NCBI RefSeq assembly: GCF_000374025.1
Contig: NZ_KB893177.1
Coordinates: 154,374 to 218,373, forward strand
Source of the DNA: Spirosoma panaciterrae DSM 21099
Lineage (GTDB): Bacteria; Bacteroidota; Bacteroidia; Cytophagales; Spirosomataceae
Direction of reading: 5' to 3'
Length of the DNA: 64,000 nucleotides
Position numbers and translations under genes: made by a program. The notes beneath the pieces were generated by a model. The model had not been told where the DNA came from. It saw nothing but the letters and a program-made list of their open reading frames with translations, and ran no database searches. Positions within the stretch are counted from its first letter, which is position 1. Every line of letters starts with the position of its first letter. Of this stretch, positions 1 through 7,583 are shown one piece after another.

Positions 1-2
1 CC

Positions 3-299
3 ACTGAGATACCAAAGCCCGCTTCGTCCAAACAACCAAAGTCAATCCATTGGCCCGCTTCGACTACGCGAACCGAAGAATTTATTGCGAAGCGATGTGC
101 CCAGCAGAAAGCCGTCTGCCAGCGTCCCGAAGTTCACGAACTACGGAAACAACTGACGGCGCTGACGATCAAGCAGCAACGTATTGAACAGGAACGGGCC
201 GTTTTCGGCGACGACCCAACCTTACTACGCGCCCAGACTAAACTGGAAACCCAGCGGGCCGAAGTGACGAAAGAATTGATAACCCTTCTGGAATCATGA
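3..299 (+). CDS. C-terminal part of anti-sigma-like coiled-coil protein
   Basis: This frame is open from the left edge to a TGA at 297-299, so only the last 98 residues are visible. They are charged and rich in Q, K, E and L (for example LRKQLTALTIKQQRIEQERA), which suggests a coiled coil, and there is no membrane segment in this part. The stop overlaps the next start in an ATGA (296-299), so the two genes are probably translationally coupled. The same order, a membrane anti-sigma-like protein with a helical C-terminus followed by a DUF4097-like exported protein, occurs at 12204-10539 behind an ECF sigma gene. I therefore infer that this is the tail of the equivalent protein in a second module. 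The role is by analogy only. Confidence 0.6.
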   Translation, partial: TEIPKPASSKQPKSIHWPASTTRTEEFIAKRCAQQKAVCQRPEVHELRKQLTALTIKQQRIEQERAVFGDDPTLLRAQTKLETQRAEVTKELITLLES

Positions 300-1252
300 A
301 CATGGGTCTTTTTAGGCTGGCGCGGCTGCCCAATTGTCTCGTTCGGCTAATCAGATGCGTTATCGGGCTGATCATTTGCATCTACGGGGGCTTAAGCAGC
401 TATGCGCAGTCGGTACAGGTCATCACAAAGATCATCGAGAAAGAGCTACCCTACACCGAAGGTCAGCCTATTGTCTTGACTGCCCAAAAGGCCGATGTAA
501 CGATTAAAGGCTGGAATCGCTCAATGATTTCGGTGCGTTTGCGGCTCATTGCCAAACATCCGGATCGAGCTGTGGCCGAACAGGAATTAGGGTATCATCA
601 GTACTCCTTACGGGCGATCAATAACCAGATTGACCTGTCGAATCGCTTCGTCATTCCTCAATCGGTTGGGAAGCTGAAAAGCCAGTTGAAAGCCATTTAT
701 GAGATCAGTCTTCCGGCTAAGGCCCTTCTCAGTATAACCAATTCTTTTGGCGATATGAATCTGAGCAATCTGGATGGCAATACCACGGTGACCTTCGATT
801 TTGGCAGGCTAAGGCTGGATGATATCACGGGCAAACTCACAACAAAATCCGACTATGGCGATATTGACGGACGCAACCTTGACGCTACGCTGGCCATTAA
901 GGCCGAAAAAGCCGAGATTACCCTACAGGATGTAAGCGGAAACGTAACGATCCAGGCCAGCTTCGGAAAACTCACCCTCCTGCCCAACCCTACCCTTGAT
1001 GCCTTGAATGTAGATGCGACTCGTACCGAAATTCTCATCGCGACAAAACGCATGACTGATTTTGGGTTTGAACTGACCAACTCGTTTGCAGACATACGCG
1101 TACCCGAAAATGTGGCCGATCAACTGATAAAGACCAAAAGCAAACAGGTTTTCAAGTACCAGCCTTTGGCCAACAAGCCCGAAATCGTTATTCAGAATCG
1201 CTATAGTCCGATTATTATCCAGGGAGAAAAACCACTCGTTGACCGTCGTTAA
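296..1252 (+). CDS. DUF4097-like exported putative adhesin / beta-helix protein
   Basis: The protein has 318 residues. The N-terminus has a basic start, a hydrophobic stretch (VIGLIICIYGG) and a likely cleavage after SYA, so it should be exported. The mature part is a run of short beta repeats with the DUF4097 look (SFGDMNLSNL, DFGRLRLDDI, DYGDIDG, SFGKLTL), in which each turn carries an [FY]G[DKR] pattern, as in right-handed beta-helix envelope proteins. The start at 296 overlaps the upstream stop; an ATG at 302 is also possible. The gene is co-directional with the two exported-protein genes that follow. Its family neighbour at 10539-11606 occupies the same place behind an anti-sigma-like gene. 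Function is unknown; a cell-surface or periplasmic role is inferred. Confidence 0.7.
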   Translation: MNMGLFRLARLPNCLVRLIRCVIGLIICIYGGLSSYAQSVQVITKIIEKELPYTEGQPIVLTAQKADVTIKGWNRSMISVRLRLIAKHPDRAVAEQELGYHQYSLRAINNQIDLSNRFVIPQSVGKLKSQLKAIYEISLPAKALLSITNSFGDMNLSNLDGNTTVTFDFGRLRLDDITGKLTTKSDYGDIDGRNLDATLAIKAEKAEITLQDVSGNVTIQASFGKLTLLPNPTLDALNVDATRTEILIATKRMTDFGFELTNSFADIRVPENVADQLIKTKSKQVFKYQPLANKPEIVIQNRYSPIIIQGEKPLVDRR

Positions 1253-1264
1253 GCCACAAATCGT

Positions 1265-1933
1265 ATGAACCGACTTTTACTCTTTTCTATAGCTATACTT
1301 AGCCTGATTGCCAGCAAAAGCGTTTCGCAGTCAGCCGACTCGACACGCCTTGTATACAGCGAGGAAGCGGCAAGCCAGCAGCCACAGCACGGCACAAAAC
1401 GGTTCAAGATGCTCTATAATCGGTTTATACGGGCCCAGATCGAAGAAAAAACATTGATCAAGCTGGGCGTGATGCCGACTGGTTTTGGAGCAACCCCCGA
1501 TCCCATATGGGGCTTTCGAAATGAAATCGCTGTTGAACAAAAACTTACATCTGCTTTTTCGCTTCTTATTTCGGCTCACTCTTCCTATAGCCGTCTGGCA
1601 AAAACTTTTGATGAAGCGAGCATTTCGGGCGAAGTAGCTGGACGCTGGTATTTTGTTATGAACCGCCGAATACGGCAGGGCAAAAGCGCCAATAACTTTT
1701 CGGGCCAATACGTAACCATGCAACTGATCAAATCGCTTTGGGCAAGCAACTCCCTTGAGCCTCCAGCCAGCGGCTTAACCCATTCATGGGTAGGTTTTGG
1801 GCTGGGTACACAACGGCGGTTAAGCCGATTTGGCTATCTGGATGCAAACATTGGCCCAGGTTATACGATCCGTAGCCTTAATCCCATGCCCGTTGGCATT
1901 CGAGCCTCTATTCTGGTAGGCTTTGGCTTGTAA
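1265..1933 (+). CDS. Exported beta-rich hypothetical protein, paralogue of next gene
   Basis: The protein has 222 residues with a signal peptide (MNRLLLFSIAILSLIASKS, likely cut near SVSQ). The rest alternates polar and aromatic or glycine residues and ends in a short amphipathic strand (ASILVGFGL), which suggests a small outer-membrane barrel or related fold. It shares the motif R.GKSANNF followed by a Q and VT with the next gene (IRQGKSANNFSGQYVT versus IRKGQSANNFYRQFYVT), and an upstream segment with TLI..GV, so the two are tandem paralogues. The gap to the preceding DUF4097-like gene is 12 nt, so they are likely one operon. No family assignment is possible from sequence alone. Confidence 0.65.
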   Translation: MNRLLLFSIAILSLIASKSVSQSADSTRLVYSEEAASQQPQHGTKRFKMLYNRFIRAQIEEKTLIKLGVMPTGFGATPDPIWGFRNEIAVEQKLTSAFSLLISAHSSYSRLAKTFDEASISGEVAGRWYFVMNRRIRQGKSANNFSGQYVTMQLIKSLWASNSLEPPASGLTHSWVGFGLGTQRRLSRFGYLDANIGPGYTIRSLNPMPVGIRASILVGFGL

Positions 1934-1969
1934 TTGTTTCCATCCACCCTTCTCACCATTTCATACGAT

Positions 1970-2716
1970 ATGAAGCCGTTTTATACATATTCTGTTGTTT
2001 GCTGGGCAATTAGCTGTCTAACGTTAAATAGCTACGGCCAGTCTGACTCCACACGTGTCGAAATTTCGCAGGAAAAATTATCGGTCGATTCGACCCAACA
2101 AATCAATCCTGAACGAACCGACAAAGAGAAGAAGTTGATGAAAGAGCTTTTTCGGCGAAGTCGTCAGGAAATTACCTTGATTGAGATTGGGGTCGAATAC
2201 CCGTATAAGGCAGGCATTGTTCTCTTTAATGACCCTCGGCCAGTAATTGAACAAACGAGCCTGTTTAGCTTGTGGGCTGGTATTGAGCACAAGATTACAC
2301 CTTCCTGGGCAATTCTGGGTGGTGTAGGCTGGCAATTTTCTCCCGGCACACCGAAGAACCCTATATCAGGAAGTAGCTGGCTCGGGCAGGTTGGAATAAA
2401 TTACTATCCAATGATTACTAAAGCGATACGGAAAGGTCAGTCGGCCAATAATTTCTACCGTCAATTTTACGTCACAACACGGGGCCTCCTGCCTTTTCAT
2501 GACAAACTAGCTGTAGAAGGAGGTGGATCGAACCAAACCATTACCGTTAATCCATTTCGGCAGGCTACTTTATTGGGGATAGGTATTCATAGCATACGAA
2601 CGCGCTTTTATTTCTATAATCTGGTTGCAGGAGCCTCCTATTTAAACGGACGAGATGCAGGACTTCGCCATCCTATACAGGCGATGGTACGATTTTCGTT
2701 CGGTCTCGGTCTGTGA
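1970..2716 (+). CDS. Exported beta-rich hypothetical protein, tandem paralogue
   Basis: The frame is open from a TTG at 1934, but the ATG at 1970 is the better start because it gives a normal signal peptide (MKPFYTYSVVCWAISCLTLNSYGQ). That yields 248 residues. A K/E-rich helix (about residues 30-55) precedes a beta-rich region ending in RFSFGLGL, a terminal-strand pattern common in outer-membrane barrels. The RKGQSANNF motif and the preceding TLIEIGVEYP resemble the gene upstream (TLIKLGVMPT, RQGKSANNF). It is the last gene of the left-edge cluster. No function can be assigned. Confidence 0.65.
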   Translation: MKPFYTYSVVCWAISCLTLNSYGQSDSTRVEISQEKLSVDSTQQINPERTDKEKKLMKELFRRSRQEITLIEIGVEYPYKAGIVLFNDPRPVIEQTSLFSLWAGIEHKITPSWAILGGVGWQFSPGTPKNPISGSSWLGQVGINYYPMITKAIRKGQSANNFYRQFYVTTRGLLPFHDKLAVEGGGSNQTITVNPFRQATLLGIGIHSIRTRFYFYNLVAGASYLNGRDAGLRHPIQAMVRFSFGLGL

Positions 2717-2771
2717 GTTTTATTACCTTTGAGCACCGTTACCAGCGAATTCAGCGACGGGACTCGACCCC

Positions 2772-3557
2772 ATGAAAAATGCGTTTCTGATAATAGATGC
2801 TCAGTTCGACTTCTGCCATCCCGATGGTGCTTTGTTTGTGCCCGGAGCTGAGCAGGACGTTGACCGCATGGCGAATCTGATCCGGCAGCACGGCAATCAG
2901 ATCGACCATATCGTTGTTACGCTGGATACGCATCATATTTTAGACATTGCCCATCCGGGCTTTTGGCAGGATGCCAGCGGAACGCATCCGGCGCCCTTCA
3001 CGCGTATCACGGGCGATGATGTGGACGCAGGCCGGTGGACACCCCGTTTTTCGGTTGAAAAAGCGAAAAAATATGTCCATGACCTCGAAGCCGATGGGCA
3101 GTTCGACCATTTTATCTGGCCTGAGCATTGTTTGATTGGCTCGCGGGGGGCCGCCCTTCACGACACATTACTGAATGCGCTGAAAAGCTGGTCGCACCTG
3201 CGCAATCAGGATTACGTAGCCATACAAAAAGGACTATACCCGCTCTCCGAACATTTTGGCATTTTCCGGGCGCAGGTTCCTGACCCTGCCGTTGCCGAAA
3301 CGCAACTGAATACGTCCCTGATTGTCGATCTGGCTCGGTTTGATACCGTTTACCTGATGGGAGAAGCTAAATCGCACTGCGTAGCCAACAGTCTGAAACA
3401 GATACTGAACTTCGCTCCTGAACTGGTTTCGAAGCTAGTTGTCGTAACCGACTGTATGTCAGATGTGGCAGGGTTAGGCCATCTTGCCGACCCGATCTAT
3501 GCCGAAGCAAAAGCCCGTTCTGTCCGTTTTATGGAATCTGATGCGGTTTTTACGTAA
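2772..3557 (+). CDS. Isochorismatase-family cysteine hydrolase, nicotinamidase-like
   Basis: The protein has 261 residues. The triad of the cysteine hydrolase superfamily is visible: Asp9 in LIIDAQFDF, a Lys near 152 in IQKGLYP, and the nucleophile Cys near 203 in GEAKSHCVANS. A D-x-H (LDTHH) around residue 51 matches the metal-binding site of nicotinamidases. Nicotinamidases convert nicotinamide to nicotinate in NAD salvage; a nadD gene lies 55 kb away in this window. The protein is longer than typical PncA (about 210), with an insert around residues 70-130, so another amide could be the substrate. A -10-like TACCTTTG sits at 2724-2731, 40 nt upstream. The start is an ATG with no competing choice. 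Confidence 0.8.
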   Translation: MKNAFLIIDAQFDFCHPDGALFVPGAEQDVDRMANLIRQHGNQIDHIVVTLDTHHILDIAHPGFWQDASGTHPAPFTRITGDDVDAGRWTPRFSVEKAKKYVHDLEADGQFDHFIWPEHCLIGSRGAALHDTLLNALKSWSHLRNQDYVAIQKGLYPLSEHFGIFRAQVPDPAVAETQLNTSLIVDLARFDTVYLMGEAKSHCVANSLKQILNFAPELVSKLVVVTDCMSDVAGLGHLADPIYAEAKARSVRFMESDAVFT

Positions 3558-3578
3558 AAAGCCGTACTTTTCGGACCT

Positions 3579-4208
3579 ATGCAAAAGGCGCTTTCACTGT
3601 TTCCGCTCAATCTGGTTGTGTATCCTGGCGAGGATTTGAACCTGCATATTTTCGAACCGCGCTATCGACAGCTCATTAATGAGTGTCTGGAAGAAGAACG
3701 TACGTTTGGTATCCCCGCCTTCATTAACAATAAGCTTCCGGGTTATGGGACCGAGATGCACGTTACGACCCTTCACAAACGCTACCCTGATGGCCGGATG
3801 GATATAAAGACCAAGGGCTTACGCATTTTCCGGCTGGTTAATTTCGAAAACCCGATTCCGGGCAAACTGTATGCAGGTGGCGAAGTAGAAATGGTTGAAG
3901 CTGGCGATAATTTTAGCGCCCACGCATCGGCCCTGACCGAACGACTGGAACGCTTATATAAGCTCCTCCAGATAGAAACCGATTATAACCCGAGGTCCGA
4001 AAACCTATCCTATAAGGTAGCGCACAAAGTAGGCTTATCAATCGAACAGGAATATGAGTTGCTGACACTGGAGAGCGAAGCAGAACGGCAGCTTTTTCTG
4101 ATCCAGCATCTTAATACAGTCTTACCCGTTGTATCGGACATGGAGCGCACCAAGCAACGCATCCGCATGAACGGCCATTTCAAAAACCTCGATCCGCTCA
4201 ATTTTTAA
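3579..4208 (+). CDS. LON peptidase substrate-binding domain protein
   Basis: The protein has 209 residues and matches only the N-terminal domain of Lon proteases (LSLFPLNLVVYPGEDLNLHI, FEPRYRQLINECL, FGI). There is no AAA+ or protease domain. Stand-alone proteins of this type are common in Bacteroidota. Their role is not well defined, and substrate recognition or a chaperone-like function is only presumed. The C-terminal half is helical (LERLYKLLQIETDY). It follows the cysteine hydrolase by 21 nt, so the two may be co-transcribed. A long inverted repeat begins 8 nt after its stop. Confidence 0.85.
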   Translation: MQKALSLFPLNLVVYPGEDLNLHIFEPRYRQLINECLEEERTFGIPAFINNKLPGYGTEMHVTTLHKRYPDGRMDIKTKGLRIFRLVNFENPIPGKLYAGGEVEMVEAGDNFSAHASALTERLERLYKLLQIETDYNPRSENLSYKVAHKVGLSIEQEYELLTLESEAERQLFLIQHLNTVLPVVSDMERTKQRIRMNGHFKNLDPLNF

Positions 4209-4216
4209 TGACCGAT

Positions 4217-4285
4217 TGAGTGAATGAGTGATTGAGCGAATAAAAAAGCTTTTGGTAGCTATTCGCTCAATCACTCATTCACTCA
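4217..4285. repeat. Long inverted repeat with octamer arms (hairpin H1)
   Basis: The arms at 4217-4242 and 4260-4285 are perfectly complementary over 26 bp with a 17-nt loop. The left arm is three tandem octamers, TGAGTGAA, TGAGTGAT and TGAGCGAA, plus TA. It lies between two convergent genes. The right arm supplies the stop codon (TCA at 4279-4281) and part of the last two codons of the minus-strand permease gene. A short T-run follows the right arm on the plus strand, so it may act as a terminator. It belongs to the gap-filling hairpin set. Confidence 0.9.
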
Positions 4286-5433
4286 TTTTTCTCCTCCACT
4301 TTCCCAACTTTTTTGGTTCGTTTGGGCAGTTGCTCGGCTAGTTCCTGAAGGTTCTTTATGGGTGGGCGGGGCTTTTCGGCTTCACCGATCAGGAATCCAT
4401 ACGGTTTTAGTGAATCCACAGCATCAAAAATCACTTTCAGTATGGCGGTCATGGGCAGAGCCAGTACCAGCCCTGGCAACCCCCACACATTTTCCCAGAG
4501 AATAAGGGCAATAATAGCCGCCAATGGATTGATACTCACTTTCGATCCGACGATATAAGGCGTAATAAAATTCCCTTCCAGCGCCTGTACGAACAGAAAC
4601 ACACCAATAACTCCCAGGGCTTTGAACGGATTGTCCTGTGTAACCAGTGTGTAGGCGGCTGGTATCAATGAACCCAGCGAAATACCAAAGTAGGGAATCA
4701 AAACCAGGCAAGCCCCAAAGAAACCAAAGAACACGGCATAATCGACACCTAGAATCAGCAGACCTACCGTCATCAACGTACCAATAATAATAATGACCAG
4801 GAATAACCCCGCCATGTAATCTTTGACGACCTCATAAATGCCACTCATCACCCCATCGACCTTTGAGCGACGGGCATCGCTGAAGATTTTATAAAAGAAC
4901 GTCCGGAAAAAATCGCGGTAAAGCAGTAAGAAAAAAGCGAACAGCAGAACCAGGAACAGTGTACTGATAATGTTGGTTGTGGTCAGCAGAGTAGTGGTCA
5001 CAATGACTCCTGCTTCGGAGAGGGCCTGATTCAGGTATTTCCGTATTTCATCGACCTGCCGCTGCTTATCGATATTCAGGTGCTCGTCGGCAAACTTTTG
5101 TATGCTGTTGATGTATTCATTTCCACGCTTCACAAACTGGGGAACTACTTCGCTGAAGTTACTGAGCTGAACGGAAATGCCATAAAATAAACCTGTCAGA
5201 ATGGTTAGTGCCAATAACAGACAAAGGATAATGGCTAGTATTCGGGGGACTTTCCAATTTTCGAGCCGATTGACCAGCGGAAAGAGTAATACAGCAAACA
5301 GGATGGCAAACACTAAAGGGATGAGCAGGCTTTCCAGAACATGTAGCCCATATACGATGACTACCAATGATAAGAGTATACAAGTAACTTTAGCGTAGAA
5401 AGGCAACTGAATTTCTGGAGACCGTGTGTCCAT
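4279..5433 (-). CDS. AI-2E family transporter (PerM/TqsA type permease)
   Basis: The protein has 384 residues from the ATG at 5433. An upstream in-frame start at 5508 adds 25 residues that lack family character. Hydrophobic segments are grouped as in the AI-2E exporter family: a pair or trio at the N-terminus (VTCILLSLVVIVYGL, LLIPLVFAILFAVLLFPLV, ILAIILCLLLALTIL), a long soluble helix region (about 100-180), then four to five more membrane segments with the conserved glycine-rich stretch near GFFGACLVLIPYFGISLGS. Family members export small signals or ions; the substrate here is unknown. The last two residues and the stop are encoded by the arm of the inverted repeat at 4217-4285. It is convergent with the LON-domain gene. 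Confidence 0.85.
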   Translation of the reverse strand: MDTRSPEIQLPFYAKVTCILLSLVVIVYGLHVLESLLIPLVFAILFAVLLFPLVNRLENWKVPRILAIILCLLLALTILTGLFYGISVQLSNFSEVVPQFVKRGNEYINSIQKFADEHLNIDKQRQVDEIRKYLNQALSEAGVIVTTTLLTTTNIISTLFLVLLFAFFLLLYRDFFRTFFYKIFSDARRSKVDGVMSGIYEVVKDYMAGLFLVIIIIGTLMTVGLLILGVDYAVFFGFFGACLVLIPYFGISLGSLIPAAYTLVTQDNPFKALGVIGVFLFVQALEGNFITPYIVGSKVSINPLAAIIALILWENVWGLPGLVLALPMTAILKVIFDAVDSLKPYGFLIGEAEKPRPPIKNLQELAEQLPKRTKKVGKVEEKNE

Positions 5434-5736
5434 AGTAGTGAATGTAAAGCAAAGCAATCCCGCAAGCTGCCTATCAGTTACAGGACGAACTATTTCCCCA
5501 ACCACCAACTACCCACTTTAGTTTGAGTAATTATACACTTTAAGCTTCTTCTAATTATCTTAGTATCAGGCAGGATTAACAGCTATTGATTGCTGTTCAG
5601 GCTGTTAAGTTTTTGTTAAGGATGCATTTGGAATTGGTAACGTTGTGGATAAGTCATGTAACTTCGGGCTGCCAAACAGAAGGCAACTACTAAACGCCAC
5701 GAGTGAAGTAGGTCATTCTCAACAATTTAACTTCGC
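5434..5736. other. Divergent intergenic region with a DnaA box
   Basis: This 303-nt gap lies between the divergently transcribed permease and response regulator genes, so it must hold both promoters. A perfect DnaA box in reverse orientation (TGTGGATAA) lies at 5644-5652. TAACTTCG, one base off the Bacteroidota -10 consensus TAnnTTTG, occurs at 5659-5666 and again just before the regulator start. No small gene or strong hairpin was seen. Confidence 0.5.
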
Positions 5737-6444
5737 ATGAGTGCTGCAAAAGCTGCTCAACCCCTTCATCGCGTTTTAGTCGTAGACGACGACGCCGACA
5801 TCGTAGAGATGCTCGAATACAACCTTCTTAAAGAAGGCTACGAAGTTCGCACAGCGTTCGATGGCCGGAAAGCTATTGAAGTCGCTAAAGGCTATCTCCC
5901 CGAACTGGTTTTACTGGATATTATGATGCCTCAGTTAGATGGTATAGAAACAGGCCGCCAGCTCCGAGAGATCGCCGAATTACGTCAGACCTACATTTTG
6001 TATCTGACAGCCCGCTCGGAAGAGTACTCCGAAGTAGCCGCTTTCGACGTAGGCGCCGATGATTACATCACCAAGCCCATCAAGCCCCGTGCGCTCATGA
6101 GTCGGATCAATGCGCTCTTCCGGCGCGAAGCTCAAAAGGCCGATCCAGGTGAGCAAATTATGATTGCCGATCTGTTGATCAACCGCAAAAACTATTCAGT
6201 TACGCAGAACGATAAAACGGTTATACTCCCCAAGAAAGAATTCGAACTCCTGTTCTTTTTAGCCCAGCACCCCAATAAGGTATGCAGCCGGGAGGAGTTG
6301 CTTCAGAAAATCTGGGGGGCCGATATTTATGTGCTCGAACGTACAGTAGATGTTCATATTCGGAAACTCCGCGAAAAGATCGGTGATACCCATATCCGAA
6401 CGCTAAAGGGTGTAGGCTATATGTTTACCGACCAGCCCGAGTAA
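5737..6444 (+). CDS. OmpR/PhoB-family response regulator
   Basis: The protein has 235 residues. The receiver domain (about 12-128) has the acidic pair in VVDDDAD, the phosphoacceptor Asp61 in LVLLDIMMPQLDG, the Thr of YLTARS and Lys113 in ITKPIKP. A winged-helix DNA-binding domain of OmpR type follows (about 140-232), with LPKKEFELLFFLAQHPNKV and the recognition region LERTVDVHIRKLREKIG ending in LKGVGYMF. It pairs with the histidine kinase 95 nt downstream. The pair resembles PhoB/PhoR-like systems, but the signal is not known. The last two bases of its TAA stop are the first bases of inverted repeat H2. Confidence 0.93.
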   Translation: MSAAKAAQPLHRVLVVDDDADIVEMLEYNLLKEGYEVRTAFDGRKAIEVAKGYLPELVLLDIMMPQLDGIETGRQLREIAELRQTYILYLTARSEEYSEVAAFDVGADDYITKPIKPRALMSRINALFRREAQKADPGEQIMIADLLINRKNYSVTQNDKTVILPKKEFELLFFLAQHPNKVCSREELLQKIWGADIYVLERTVDVHIRKLREKIGDTHIRTLKGVGYMFTDQPE

Positions 6445-6525
6445 AGAGCGAAAGAGTGAATGCGTGAAAGAGCGAAGCACCCGGCAGGTTTTTCGCTCTT
6501 TCACGCATTCACTCTTTCGCTCTTT
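6443..6525. repeat. Long inverted repeat between regulator and kinase (hairpin H2)
   Basis: The arms at 6443-6476 and 6492-6525 match perfectly over 34 bp, with a 15-nt loop containing CCGGCAGG (6481-6488). The arm reads as octamers AAAGAGCG, AAAGAGTG, AATGCGTG, AAAGAGCG. It starts inside the regulator stop codon and ends 13 nt before the kinase ATG. The left arm is identical over 34 nt to the one at 40636-40669, which also has a CCGGCAGG core and ends 13 nt before a start codon. Confidence 0.92.
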
Positions 6526-6538
6526 TTATCTTTACACA

Positions 6539-7576
6539 ATGTCTCTCAGTCCCCGCATTATTGCTCTTTTACTGGCTTGCCTGATTTCGGCATTGACGCT
6601 CGCTTTTCTCACATTCGTAGAAGGCGTTACGAGCAGTATGTTGTTTGTGGTCGGGATTTCGTCGTTTGTCATCTCGTTCTTTCTGGTACTTTATGCGATT
6701 GAGTTACTGGTCTTCCGGGAAGTCAACAAGATGTATAAAACCATCCACCAGCTCAAAATCCGCGACTTTAGCATTTCCCGAAAATCCATCATCAAGAACA
6801 GCAATCCGTTTAAGAAGCTCAACGACGAAATTTTTGTTTACGTCGCCAAGAAGCAGAAGGAGATTGACGAGCTAAAACGGCTGGAACAGTTTCGCCGGGA
6901 GTTTCTGGCCGATGTATCGCATGAGTTAAAAACACCCATTTTTGCCGCCCAGGGCTTTATTCATACGCTGATCGATGGTGCCGTCGATGACGAACACGTT
7001 CGGGATAAATTCCTGTCGAAAGCCGCCAAAAGCCTCGACGGGCTGGATGCACTGGTAAAAGACCTGGTGGCGCTGTCGCAACTGGAAACCGGCGAAGTAA
7101 AAATGAGCTTTGAGCGGGTCAACTTTTCACAGCTTATTCAGGAAATTTTTGAGCAGCTCGAAACCATCGCTAAAGCCAAAAACACATCGCTCTCACTCAA
7201 GACCTCACAACCCGGCCCGGCCTGGGTAAAAGCCGACGTTCAGCGCATTATGCAGGTCATGACTAATTTGATAGAAAATGCGGTGAAGTATGGAAATGAC
7301 AACGGCAAAGTGATCGTTCACCTCGAAGAAGATAAAAAACACATTATCGTATCGGTCCGCGACAATGGCCCCGGCATCCCCCCCGAACACTTAAGCCGGA
7401 TATTTGAGCGATTTTATCGGGTCGAAAAAAGCCGCTCGAAAGAACGGGGGGGCACTGGCCTCGGCCTGGCCATTGTGAAGCACATCCTGAACGCGCACAA
7501 ATCGAAAATTACCGTAATGAGTAAGGTCGACAAAGGCACCACTTTCCGATTTAAGCTCGAAAAAATGGAGGTGTAG
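6539..7576 (+). CDS. Two-component sensor histidine kinase (PhoR-like)
   Basis: The protein has 345 residues from the ATG at 6539. The frame stays open back to 6464, but that part is only translation of inverted repeat H2, so the upstream start is rejected. Two membrane helices (about 6-29 and 34-58) have almost no loop between them, so there is no extracytoplasmic sensor domain. HisKA follows, with phosphoacceptor His128 in FLADVSHELKTP, then HATPase with the N box NLIENAVKYG, G1 DNGPGIP and G2 GGTGLGLAIV. The partner is the upstream response regulator. The hairpin just before the start codon could affect translation of the kinase relative to the regulator, which is inference. Confidence 0.93.
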   Translation: MSLSPRIIALLLACLISALTLAFLTFVEGVTSSMLFVVGISSFVISFFLVLYAIELLVFREVNKMYKTIHQLKIRDFSISRKSIIKNSNPFKKLNDEIFVYVAKKQKEIDELKRLEQFRREFLADVSHELKTPIFAAQGFIHTLIDGAVDDEHVRDKFLSKAAKSLDGLDALVKDLVALSQLETGEVKMSFERVNFSQLIQEIFEQLETIAKAKNTSLSLKTSQPGPAWVKADVQRIMQVMTNLIENAVKYGNDNGKVIVHLEEDKKHIIVSVRDNGPGIPPEHLSRIFERFYRVEKSRSKERGGTGLGLAIVKHILNAHKSKITVMSKVDKGTTFRFKLEKMEV

Positions 7577-7583
7577 CCTTCTG

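Noticed and set aside
6464..6538. N-terminal extension of the histidine kinase
   Set aside because: It is translation of a perfect inverted repeat, and the same peptide precedes aspartate kinase.
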